A stretch of 64,000 nt of DNA from Flavobacterium sp. SH_e (lineage in GTDB: Bacteria > Bacteroidota > Bacteroidia > Flavobacteriales > Flavobacteriaceae): positions 148,267-212,266 of the forward strand of contig NZ_JAOVZN010000006.1 of the NCBI RefSeq assembly GCF_025717045.1. Reading direction: 5' to 3'. Shown piece after piece: positions 1-6,975 of the stretch. A program made the position numbers and the translations under genes. Within the stretch, counting starts at the first letter, position 1; each line of letters opens with the position of its first letter. The notes under the pieces are model-generated. The model was given only the letters and a program-made list of their open reading frames with translations, did not search any database and was not told where the DNA came from.

Positions 1-69
1 TCTGATGCTGAATTTAATTCTCAATTAGGCAATTCGATTAAAGAAATTTACGAAGCTTCTATTCAATAA
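1..69 (+). CDS. C-terminal end of an unidentified protein (partial)
   Basis: The window opens inside a plus-strand gene. Only the last 22 codons and the TAA stop are present, ending in the residues SIKEIYEASIQ. The reading frame is open from the first base and stops just before a strong hairpin, as expected for a real gene end. The fragment is too short to assign a family. Confidence 0.6.
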   Translation, partial: SDAEFNSQLGNSIKEIYEASIQ

Positions 70-75
70 AAACAT

Positions 76-106
76 AAAAAAATCCCTGACGTTTCAGGGA
101 TTTTTG
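76..106. terminator. Bidirectional terminator between convergent genes
   Basis: A perfect 12-bp inverted repeat (AAAAATCCCTGA and its complement) encloses a 4-base loop. It has A-rich and T-rich flanks on opposite sides, so it can end transcription from both directions. It lies between the partial plus-strand gene and the minus-strand gene ending at 114. Confidence 0.8.
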
Positions 107-113
107 CTTTTAA

Positions 114-1979
114 TTATTTCGAAGTCATTTCATCCGCTAAATCTAATGTCTGCAAAATGATGTTTTTATCAGACTTAAAAGAGTTCAGTTTAAAAACGAA
201 TTTCAATTTATTATCAACTAGCTTTTTAGGCGATTCAATCGAAACATCTGAAAACTGAGAAGAAATTTTTGTCATTCGATCCAATTCTGAATCTTTAGCG
301 TTTTTCCCAAATGTTTTGATTGTTTGCGCAATATTCATCTTTCCAGAAATGTAATTTTTGCTCAAATCTTTCTTGGTATCTTTAGCAAAAGATCCTTTTC
401 CTGTTCCAAAATAATCTCTTGTATTGGCAACAATTATAACATCTTTGTCTTTCAGAATAAAAATATCGCCATAATCCTTTGTTCCAACAATAGTGTACAC
501 ATTTCCGTTTTGAACTAGTAATTTTTTACGAATTCCAAGTTGCAGCAATTTGTCTCCAAATGTGGGATGCGTAGACGTAAAAATCACAGAAAACAACGGA
601 ATAGATTTTTTGACTTTCTCTTCGGTTATTTTTTCTTCAAAATTTTCGTCATAATCGTATTTTTTGGTCAGAACCTCAACATCTTTCACATCATATAAAA
701 AAGCGCTTAAATCCCCGTCAAAAAGTTTCGCTGTGGCTTCTTCGTCAACAATGGTAGAAATCAAATCGGTGACGATACTAATATCTTCTTTTCCGAATTT
801 CGGATTTTGAAATAATTCTGTCGTTAAAGATGGAAAGTTTTCAAGTGCTGCTTTTGTATCGAAATGATACGAAACATATCCTAAAGGTTTTTCGGCAGGA
901 AAATAATTGAAGATATTTTTATTAATTTTTCGATTACTAATTTGGCTTACAACTTTAGCAATCTCAGTTGAATATTCTACAACTTCCTCGATTCGCGCAT
1001 TATCATTATCAAAATAAAAATCGATATTTATTCCTTTTATAAAATTCCCGAAGTTCTTTTGCATTGGCAGATATTTATCATAACTGCCAAATAATCCTAA
1101 CGGATAATTATACAACGAATAAAAACTCGACATCACGCCGCCGTAATTTACCCAAGACGAAATATCAGCTGCAACATTTATTTTTGGAGAAGTTGGTGCT
1201 ATAAAACCATTTTCGAAAAGCGCTTTTATGATCTGACTTTGCTTCTCAGCCAATTTTCTATCAAATTCTGCTTGTTCCACGGTGTATTCTTCATACGGAT
1301 TTCCGTCATATAAATAATCTTTTTCAGTATCAGCTACTGTGGTTTCTTCAATTATTGGTTCATCATGCATTACAGATGGTTCCGCAATTTTTGGTGTATC
1401 CACAACCATTGGAACAGGAGCTTCTATAACCGTTTCTGAATACGCATCTGAAACTTCAATAGAATCACTTGGAACAGTAGTTTCTGCTACATCATAAAAT
1501 TTAGACGGAAGTCTTTTTGTCAATTCAAATACAACCAAATAATTGTCATTCCACACAAAAGATCTTTTTACTCCGCTTGGCGTAAAAACAGCATATTTAC
1601 CAAAATCTTGAATTCCTCCTTTTCCTAACGAATCGCTTTTTTCGCCAGCTCCCAATTTTTCAACCAGATATTGTTTAACGGCTTCTTTACTTTTTACAGG
1701 AATAGTAACTTGGTAAAATGGAACACTGTCTAAGAAATTGCCATGAATCGTAATTTTTTCATTTAATTTAATGATTGACGCATACTTTCGAAGATCAAAA
1801 TCAGGTTTTTTGCTGATGTATTTTGTGATAATCGGATGATTCAAAACTTCGTCAATACTGACTTTTTTAGAAAGTTGGTTTCCGTTAAACTGTACAAAAT
1901 AGTCGTATTTATCTGGATTGGTTTGCCCAAAAGTAAAATAAGTGGCAAATAGAAAAATTAGTGTGTAAAAATGCTTCAT
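114..1979 (-). CDS. Secreted protein of unknown function (621 aa)
   Basis: The protein begins with a typical Sec signal peptide (MKHFYTLIFLFATYFTFGQ), so it is probably exported to the periplasm or outer membrane; there is no lipobox cysteine. An N-terminal segment of about 150 residues is followed by an acidic, Pro/Thr/Glu-rich linker (about 165-230) and a larger C-terminal domain. The two halves suggest repeated folds of the kind seen in poorly studied Bacteroidota proteins such as the DUF4836 group, but that assignment is tentative. It starts only 4 bases after the stop of the lipoprotein gene at 1984-2616, so the two are probably co-transcribed and may act together in the cell envelope. 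I do not recognise a catalytic motif. Confidence 0.85.
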   Translation of the reverse strand: MKHFYTLIFLFATYFTFGQTNPDKYDYFVQFNGNQLSKKVSIDEVLNHPIITKYISKKPDFDLRKYASIIKLNEKITIHGNFLDSVPFYQVTIPVKSKEAVKQYLVEKLGAGEKSDSLGKGGIQDFGKYAVFTPSGVKRSFVWNDNYLVVFELTKRLPSKFYDVAETTVPSDSIEVSDAYSETVIEAPVPMVVDTPKIAEPSVMHDEPIIEETTVADTEKDYLYDGNPYEEYTVEQAEFDRKLAEKQSQIIKALFENGFIAPTSPKINVAADISSWVNYGGVMSSFYSLYNYPLGLFGSYDKYLPMQKNFGNFIKGINIDFYFDNDNARIEEVVEYSTEIAKVVSQISNRKINKNIFNYFPAEKPLGYVSYHFDTKAALENFPSLTTELFQNPKFGKEDISIVTDLISTIVDEEATAKLFDGDLSAFLYDVKDVEVLTKKYDYDENFEEKITEEKVKKSIPLFSVIFTSTHPTFGDKLLQLGIRKKLLVQNGNVYTIVGTKDYGDIFILKDKDVIIVANTRDYFGTGKGSFAKDTKKDLSKNYISGKMNIAQTIKTFGKNAKDSELDRMTKISSQFSDVSIESPKKLVDNKLKFVFKLNSFKSDKNIILQTLDLADEMTSK

Positions 1980-1983
1980 AAAA

Positions 1984-2616
1984 TCAAGGCGTTAATTGGA
2001 TGGTATTGTTCATTAGTGTCGATTTTTTAAAAACGCTGTACATACTTTGTTTTAAAAAAACGGTCTTTTTGTTTTTGGAAATTTTACTGTTGATATTGTC
2101 CGCAGACAGAATATCTTTATCGAAAGTGTAAATAGAAATAATGCTGGCTTCTTCGAGATCCTTCTTTTTCTTCGGGTCGTTTATGACTTTTTCTGGAACG
2201 GGATACGAGGCAATTCTTTCAAAAGTTTTGCCGCTTCCGCTAAAGTGAATCTGATCGCGCTGATTGTTGATGGTATTTACAACAGCGTTGAGTGCTTTCA
2301 GATTGGCGTAGTTCAGTTTGATGATAAAGATATAATTGTCAAAATCTGTTTTGGTACTTACGTTGGAAATTCCGTTTATCTTTAAAGCTTTTTCTTTAAA
2401 ATCATTGAGTTTCGCGGTAATTTCCTGCTCGTTTGGAATTTTTACGCCATCAACTTCTTCAAGCCAAATAGCCGATTTTGTTTTAAACCATGATCGCGAA
2501 AAGTCGATTATAAGAGTATATTCGCCACTTTGGTCGTCGTGATGTTTGATTCTTTCTGTAATCTCAAAACAACTCGTTAAGAGGAAACAGCATAATAAAG
2601 CGAGAATTTTCTTCAT
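1984..2616 (-). CDS. Putative lipoprotein (210 aa)
   Basis: The N-terminus MKKILALLCCFLLTSCF has a signal peptide ending in a lipobox (LTSC), so it is probably lipid-anchored in the envelope. The remaining 190 residues form one domain with no motif I recognise. It contains long hydrophilic stretches and a Lys/Glu-rich segment (DPKKKKDLEEAS). It is the first gene of a two-gene operon with the secreted protein at 114-1979. A TAAATTTG element lies 4 bases upstream of the start codon, which would make the transcript nearly leaderless. Confidence 0.85.
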   Translation of the reverse strand: MKKILALLCCFLLTSCFEITERIKHHDDQSGEYTLIIDFSRSWFKTKSAIWLEEVDGVKIPNEQEITAKLNDFKEKALKINGISNVSTKTDFDNYIFIIKLNYANLKALNAVVNTINNQRDQIHFSGSGKTFERIASYPVPEKVINDPKKKKDLEEASIISIYTFDKDILSADNINSKISKNKKTVFLKQSMYSVFKKSTLMNNTIQLTP

Positions 2617-2620
2617 TAGA

Positions 2621-2628
2621 CAAATTTA
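2621..2628 (-). promoter_or_regulatory. Flavobacterial -7 promoter element (TAAATTTG)
   Basis: The sequence read on the minus strand is TAAATTTG, matching the Bacteroidota consensus TAnnTTTG. It lies directly before the start of the lipoprotein gene at 2616. No TTG is found at the usual upstream distance, so the call rests on the -7 element alone. Confidence 0.4.
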
Positions 2629-2686
2629 GATGGAATTATTTTAAAAACCATGATATGTCTAAATTCTTAATCTTTAGTTTCAATAA

Positions 2687-3073
2687 TTAAAAAGGTCCAA
2701 TATCTTCATAAATAGATCTATCTTCAATAAGATATGATTCATAATCAAACAATAAATTCCAAACTAAAACATAGAAATCTCTAATTGAAATTTGTGTGGG
2801 AAGTTGCAATTGTGCCAAAGTTTGTTCGTAGCATCTTTTAAGTTGATCCTCTGTCCAGAAATTAATGGCAAACCTTAAACTCTCTTTAAATCTAAATTGC
2901 CAAGAAATATCTTCAAGTTTCAATTCTGGTTTCAAAAAACTATTCACTACTTTTTCAATACTAGTATGATTATTTAAATTTAATCCCAATATTTCAGCAG
3001 GAATTTCATATCCTTCACCCATAAAAGCCCAGAATCTCCAAACATAACCTTCACTTATCTTTTTCGCTTTCAC
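2687..3073 (-). CDS. Hypothetical protein, possibly an immunity-type protein (128 aa)
   Basis: This is a small cytoplasmic protein without signal peptide, rich in aromatic residues, especially Trp, Phe and Tyr. It is the last member of a tight minus-strand cluster (4687 to 2687) containing an Imm26-like gene. Its C-terminal part (about residues 96-128, including FDYESYL and YEDIGPF) resembles the end of the product of the neighbouring small gene (FEYESYL and YEQFF), so the two may be distant paralogues. Small Trp-rich proteins in such clusters are often immunity proteins against polymorphic toxins. That role is inferred from context only. No toxin gene is present in the window. Confidence 0.7.
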   Translation of the reverse strand: MKAKKISEGYVWRFWAFMGEGYEIPAEILGLNLNNHTSIEKVVNSFLKPELKLEDISWQFRFKESLRFAINFWTEDQLKRCYEQTLAQLQLPTQISIRDFYVLVWNLLFDYESYLIEDRSIYEDIGPF

Positions 3074-3088
3074 TTTATCTTATTTTAT

Positions 3089-3409
3089 TCAACAAATAAT
3101 CAAAAAGGGTTTCCGAAAAAACTGTTCATATCCTTCATTTATCAACATAGAAAAAAAATAATCCTGATCTAAATATGACTCATATTCAAAGAAGGGAATC
3201 AGAAAAAATTTGGTGTAACTCAAATATATCTCTCTTATCTCTTTTGAGATCATCTTCAAATCACATTTTGCATTTGTCACATCATAAAACACTTCAAAAA
3301 AATACTTGTTTTTCCTTTTAATGGTTATTTATGGAATTTTATTGTTCACACAATTTTCCCAATGATGATTAACAATTTCTGTGTTTTCTATGTAAATAAA
3401 CTTTTTCAT
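3089..3409 (-). pseudogene. Small accessory gene interrupted by an in-frame TAA
   Basis: From an ATG at 3409 the frame reads 26 codons (MKKFIYIENTEIVNHHWENC...) and then meets TAA at 3329-3331. The same frame continues open for about 80 further codons to the stop at 3089. Both halves look like one protein of about 106 residues with aromatic-rich composition. The distal part alone could be read as a 67-residue ORF from a GTG at 3292. The proposed start lies 5 bases after the stop of the upstream lipoprotein gene, as expected for an operon member. Its C-terminus resembles that of the next gene (YESYL motif). It may be a pseudogene, a recent nonsense mutation or a sequencing error. Confidence 0.55.
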
Positions 3410-3414
3410 GTATT

Positions 3415-4188
3415 TCATCTTTCAATAAAAATAGTAACCGGACAATCCAATTTTTCTGAAAACTCCTTTTCCATCTGCGGAATAAGTTCTTCTTTCAGAT
3501 AATTATCTTTCAACATTTCATTTTCACGGCTTACGTAGTTCCCTTTTTCATCAAATTCTGATTGATGCCCAATTTCAAATATTACGGCATTATTCCATGC
3601 TATCTTTCTTCCATCAACACTGTACAAACCTTTTGTTGGCTCTTTATTGTCAAGAAAAACTTTAATTACATCTGGATAAGTTTCTTTTACTACTTGAATC
3701 AATTTTTCATCTACATCAAGGTTGTGATTGTTTATTCTGCCTTGCAAAAAATACAATGTGTTTCTATCTAACTTTTCAATATAAATGTTGTTGTGCAGAT
3801 AAATATAAGACAATGAAAGCGAAGAGGTTTGCTGATAAAGATTTTGATTTTCGTTATTTCTCTTAATAAATCTCAAATTGCTATTTGCTAGAATATCATC
3901 GTACTTTTTTAAATTCAATTCATTGAGCAAATATTGATCTAAACCTTTTCTATATAACGCCTGAAGATATAAGTAATTTAAACAAATCTCTTTATTATTG
4001 CAGATTCCTTTTTCAGCGGCAAGTGTAAAATTATATGGCTGCGGGAATATTTTTTTTAACTGTTCTCCTTTTGGTATTTTTAATTCTTTTAAAAATACTG
4101 CTTTATTGTCTTGATTTGCTGTCTGTTCCTTTTTTGCAAAACAGCTTATTAGGAGCAAAAAAGAAGACAGGATGAAAATTTTATTCAT
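3415..4188 (-). CDS. Putative lipoprotein in the accessory cluster (about 257 aa)
   Basis: The start at 4188 is preferred because it gives a clean lipoprotein signal, MNKIFILSSFLLLISCF, with the lipobox LLISC. Starting upstream at 4212 would put a non-signal extension in front of it. The mature part is about 240 residues, mostly hydrophilic, with a central region rich in Tyr and Asn. I recognise no family. The start overlaps the end of the Imm26-like pseudogene by 8 bases, suggesting translational coupling. The next gene begins 5 bases after its stop. A role as an envelope immunity lipoprotein is possible from context but is not shown by the sequence. Confidence 0.75.
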   Translation of the reverse strand: MNKIFILSSFLLLISCFAKKEQTANQDNKAVFLKELKIPKGEQLKKIFPQPYNFTLAAEKGICNNKEICLNYLYLQALYRKGLDQYLLNELNLKKYDDILANSNLRFIKRNNENQNLYQQTSSLSLSYIYLHNNIYIEKLDRNTLYFLQGRINNHNLDVDEKLIQVVKETYPDVIKVFLDNKEPTKGLYSVDGRKIAWNNAVIFEIGHQSEFDEKGNYVSRENEMLKDNYLKEELIPQMEKEFSEKLDCPVTIFIER

Positions 4189-4687
4189 TATATATTTCGC
4201 CATCGGACGCATTTATTCTGTTTAAAATTCGATTTTCTGAATCAATTGGAAACCATACTGTCGAGAATTCATAATTTTCGACTTCATCTCTAGAAATATT
4301 TATTTCTTTACCTGTATTAAGTTCTCTTAACCTGAAATCATCATCCATTCCAAATACCATTTTGAAGTTATCATAATTAGAATCTTTAATCTTTTCATAA
4401 TTTTCGGTTTGACCTATAATTCTCCATCTTCCTTTTATAATTCCGTCCCAAAATATTTGAACAGGAGAAAACATAACACCCGAATTTATAATTTCATTTA
4501 AATCGCTTTTAGCAGAGCAGACCTTTTTAAAAATTTCAACTAATACAGAAGAGTTTGTATCTACGACTCTTCCAAAAGCAAAATCCTTATCTAAATCATT
4601 TCAGATAATTTTGTTGTAAGCTTCCAATCTTCTTTCCATAAACAATGGAATGCAAAAAATAGTTCCTAGTTTTACATTTACAAACAT
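4181..4687 (-). pseudogene. Imm26-like immunity protein gene with a premature TGA
   Basis: Reading from an ATG at 4687 gives KLGTIFCIPL, then a TGA at 4601-4603. The same frame then continues with FAFGRVVD, LVEIFKK, SPVQIFWDGI and KGRWRIIG down to the stop at 4181. This order (a G-x-I/V-F-x-I-P strand, then a FGRV strand, then GRWxIIG) is what I know of immunity protein 26, a family protecting against polymorphic or contact-dependent toxins. One codon change separates a 168-residue protein from a broken one, so the loss looks recent. The downstream 97 codons from an ATG at 4474 could be read as a separate ORF but would lack the N-terminal core. It heads the accessory cluster. Confidence 0.65.
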
Positions 4688-4802
4688 AAGATTTTTCCTA
4701 ATTTTTGCAAATGTACTCCAATAATTAAAATTCAATCAAACTTTTAGATAATATTAACGGATTCTACAGCTAGCTAAACGCCTTATTCTGTTCCTTTTTC
4801 TT

Positions 4803-4810
4803 TAACTTTG
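4803..4810 (+). promoter_or_regulatory. Possible -7 promoter element for hemB (TAACTTTG)
   Basis: TAACTTTG matches TAnnTTTG and lies about 130 bases before the hemB start. The intervening leader contains AATCTAA heptad repeats. No matching TTG element is seen at the usual spacing. Confidence 0.35.
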
Positions 4811-4909
4811 CGCCACTCATTAAAAAGTGAGATAAACTTCAAAAAAAATAAAAAACAACTTCAATTTTAGAATAAGGATTTATCAATCTGTTTTTCAAAT
4901 TCAGGTTAA

Positions 4910-4937
4910 AATCTGAAATCTAAAATCTAAAATCTAA
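4910..4937. repeat. Heptanucleotide repeat (AATCTRA) in the hemB leader
   Basis: Four consecutive 7-bp units read AATCTGA once and then AATCTAA three times. They sit directly before the hemB start codon at 4944. The same kind of array (TCTGAAA units) occurs at 13729-13763, so it looks like a simple-sequence family of this genome. Confidence 0.75.
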
Positions 4938-4943
4938 ATTTAT

Positions 4944-5939
4944 ATGTTCCCATTACAAAGAGGCAGAAGATTAAGAGTAAATGAATCGATTCGTTCTTTA
5001 GTACGTGAAACCAGTTTAAGTCCATCGGATTTTATGTTTCCAATGTTTATTGCTGAAGGAGAAAATGTAAAAGTCGAAATTCCGTCAATGCCTGGAATTT
5101 TCAGAAGATCTATAGATTTAACGGTTGAAGAAGTAAAAGAACTTTTTGATTTAGGAATTCGTGCCGTTAACATTTATGTAAAAGTTAGCGAAAACCTAAA
5201 AGACAATACTGGAAAAGAAGCTTGGAATGCTAACGGGTTAATGCAGCAGGCTATTCGTGCCATAAAAACGGCTTGTCCAGAAATGATCGTTATGCCAGAT
5301 GTGGCTTTAGACCCGTATTCAATTTACGGTCATGACGGAATTATAACAAATGGCGATGTAGAAAACGACAGCACAGTTGATGCTTTAGTAAAAATGGCCG
5401 TTTCTCACGCAGAAGCTGGTGCCGATTTTGTTGCACCAAGTGATATGATGGACGGACGTGTTTTACGCCTTCGCGAAGGTTTGGATGCTGCTGGATTTCA
5501 AAATGTTGGAATCATGAGTTATTCTGCTAAATATGCTTCAGCTTTTTATGGTCCTTTTAGAGATGCTTTAGATTCTGCACCAAAAGAAGCTGATGTTGTT
5601 GTTCCTAAAGACAAAAAAACATATCAAATGGATTATGCTAATCGTATCGAAGCTATTAAAGAAGCGTTGTCTGACGTTGAAGAAGGTGCAGATATGGTTA
5701 TGGTAAAACCAGGAATTGCTTATTTGGATATTGTTCGCGAAATTAAAAATACAGTACATGTTCCTGTAACTGTTTATCAGGTTTCTGGAGAATATGCCAT
5801 GATTAAAGCGGCATCTGAAAGAGGCTGGCTAGATCACGATAAAATTATGATGGAACAGTTAATGTGCATCAAACGTTCTGGCGCTAATCTTATTTCAACA
5901 TACTTCGCAAAAGAAGCGGCGATACTTTTAAAGAAATAA
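4944..5939 (+). CDS. hemB: Delta-aminolevulinic acid dehydratase (porphobilinogen synthase)
   Basis: HemB condenses two 5-aminolevulinate molecules to porphobilinogen, the second step of tetrapyrrole synthesis after 5-aminolevulinate. The 331-residue length is normal. The two active-site lysines are visible: K196 in MSYSAKYASAFYG and the Schiff-base lysine K255 in MVMVKPG. The metal-binding segment at about 119-131 reads DVALDPYSIYGHD. It has Ala/Asp where Zn-dependent enzymes have cysteines, so this should be a Mg-type enzyme without catalytic zinc. It is followed after one base by a cytochrome c gene, suggesting an operon that couples haem supply with a haem protein. Confidence 0.97.
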   Translation: MFPLQRGRRLRVNESIRSLVRETSLSPSDFMFPMFIAEGENVKVEIPSMPGIFRRSIDLTVEEVKELFDLGIRAVNIYVKVSENLKDNTGKEAWNANGLMQQAIRAIKTACPEMIVMPDVALDPYSIYGHDGIITNGDVENDSTVDALVKMAVSHAEAGADFVAPSDMMDGRVLRLREGLDAAGFQNVGIMSYSAKYASAFYGPFRDALDSAPKEADVVVPKDKKTYQMDYANRIEAIKEALSDVEEGADMVMVKPGIAYLDIVREIKNTVHVPVTVYQVSGEYAMIKAASERGWLDHDKIMMEQLMCIKRSGANLISTYFAKEAAILLKK

Positions 5940-5940
5940 G

Positions 5941-6339
5941 ATGAAAAAGATTTTATTTTTAGTTGCTGTTTTAGCTTTCGCATCTTGCAAAAAAGAAACT
6001 TCCGAGCCAACAAACGCAGCAACCGAATCTGTTTCTGAAGGAGAATCGGCGAAAGCCAAAAGTCCAGAAGAACTAGGAAAACAGCTTTTTGAAGGAGCTG
6101 GAAATTGTTTTGCTTGCCATCAGCCAGATCAAAAAGTAGTTGGACCGAGCATTAAAGAAATTGCCAAAATCTACAAAGATAAAAATGGCAATATAGTTAC
6201 TTTCTTAAAGGGAAACGCAGAGCCAATTGTAGATCCGAGTCAGTTTGAGGTTATGAAAACCAATTTTGCTATTACTCAGGCAATGTCTGACGAAGAATTA
6301 AAAGCAATTGAAACTTACATTTACAGTCATTTAAAATAA
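5941..6339 (+). CDS. Lipoprotein c-type cytochrome (132 aa)
   Basis: A lipoprotein signal peptide (MKKILFLVAVLAFASC, lipid cysteine C16) is followed by a Ser/Glu/Ala-rich tether and one class I cytochrome c domain. The haem-binding motif is C56-F-A-C-H60. A downstream methionine (in FEVMKTNF or ITQAMSDEE) would be the second axial ligand. The domain resembles the small c551/c552 electron carriers, anchored to a membrane and facing the periplasm. It starts one base after the hemB stop codon, so it is translated from the same message, and it ends just before a strong terminator. The electron donor and acceptor cannot be told from the sequence. Confidence 0.93.
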   Translation: MKKILFLVAVLAFASCKKETSEPTNAATESVSEGESAKAKSPEELGKQLFEGAGNCFACHQPDQKVVGPSIKEIAKIYKDKNGNIVTFLKGNAEPIVDPSQFEVMKTNFAITQAMSDEELKAIETYIYSHLK

Positions 6340-6356
6340 TTGACTTTAATTAATAC

Positions 6357-6391
6357 AAAAACGACACAAAATTAGTGTCGTTTTTTTTTTT
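6357..6391 (+). terminator. Terminator after the cytochrome gene
   Basis: An AAAACGACAC stem pairs with GTGTCGTTTT across a short loop and is followed by a run of ten or more T. It ends the hemB-cytochrome transcript. Confidence 0.88.
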
Positions 6392-6437
6392 ACTCCTTTT
6401 CCAAACTACTGACATACTGTTGTCATTTCATTTTTGT

Positions 6438-6445
6438 AAATTTGA
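6438..6445 (+). promoter_or_regulatory. -7 promoter element (TAAATTTG)
   Basis: TAAATTTG matches TAnnTTTG and lies 26 bases before the ATG at 6472. A TTG at 6421-6423 lies 14 bases upstream, slightly closer than usual. The element overlaps the possible TTG start at 6442, which argues that translation begins at 6472 instead. Confidence 0.45.
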
Positions 6446-6471
6446 ATTTTAACAATAAATATTTTATTAAA

Positions 6472-6918
6472 ATGAATATTCAAAAATTCAATGTAATTGG
6501 TATTTCGATAAGAACGACAAATGAAAATGGGCAATCTGGAAAAGACATTCCTGAACTTTGGAATCAATTTTTAGCAGAAGAAATTAGCACAAAAATTCCA
6601 AACAAAATAAGTAACGATATTTACTGCATTTATACCGATTACGAAAAAGACCATACTAGACCTTACACAACAATTTTAGGTTGTGCAGTAGTAAATCTAA
6701 ATGAAATTCCGAACGGAATGATTGGAAAAACAATCGATGGAAATCATTATGAAAAATTTATTGCCAAAGGAAATCTTGCAGAAGGAATTGTTTTTAACGA
6801 ATGGTTAAAGATTTGGAAGTCTGATTTGAATAGAACTTTTACAGCTGATTTTGAAGTTTACGGAGAAAAAGCACAAAATCCGAATGATGCAGAAGTAGAA
6901 ATTTATATCGCAATTTAG
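6472..6918 (+). CDS. GyrI-like / AraC effector-binding domain protein (148 aa)
   Basis: The protein is a single GyrI-like effector-binding domain, the SOUL-like fold found at the end of BmrR/AraC-type regulators and in the gyrase inhibitor GyrI. Supporting features are the early I-x-G-I-S-I-R-T strand, the central YCIYTDYEKDHTRPYTTILGC strand pair, and the end FEVYGEKAQNPNDAEVEIYIAI, where GEKA...AEVEIYI is typical. There is no DNA-binding domain, so it is a stand-alone member that probably binds a small hydrophobic ligand. The ATG at 6472 is chosen over the TTG at 6442, which lies inside the promoter element. It is a single-gene unit with its own promoter and terminator. Confidence 0.88.
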   Translation: MNIQKFNVIGISIRTTNENGQSGKDIPELWNQFLAEEISTKIPNKISNDIYCIYTDYEKDHTRPYTTILGCAVVNLNEIPNGMIGKTIDGNHYEKFIAKGNLAEGIVFNEWLKIWKSDLNRTFTADFEVYGEKAQNPNDAEVEIYIAI

Positions 6919-6924
6919 TTGCAA

Positions 6925-6958
6925 TAAAAAAAGGCGCTTTTATCAAGCGCCTTTTTTA
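6925..6958. terminator. Bidirectional terminator between convergent genes
   Basis: The stem AAAAAAGGCGCTT pairs with AAGCGCCTTTTTT, with A and T tracts on either side. It serves both the effector-binding gene on the plus strand and the M13 peptidase gene on the minus strand. Confidence 0.9.
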
Positions 6959-6975
6959 GTATTATAAATCTCTGA

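Noticed and set aside
6442..6471. Longer start (TTG at 6442) for the effector-binding protein
   Set aside because: The TTG is part of the TAAATTTG promoter element, so the transcript would start after it.
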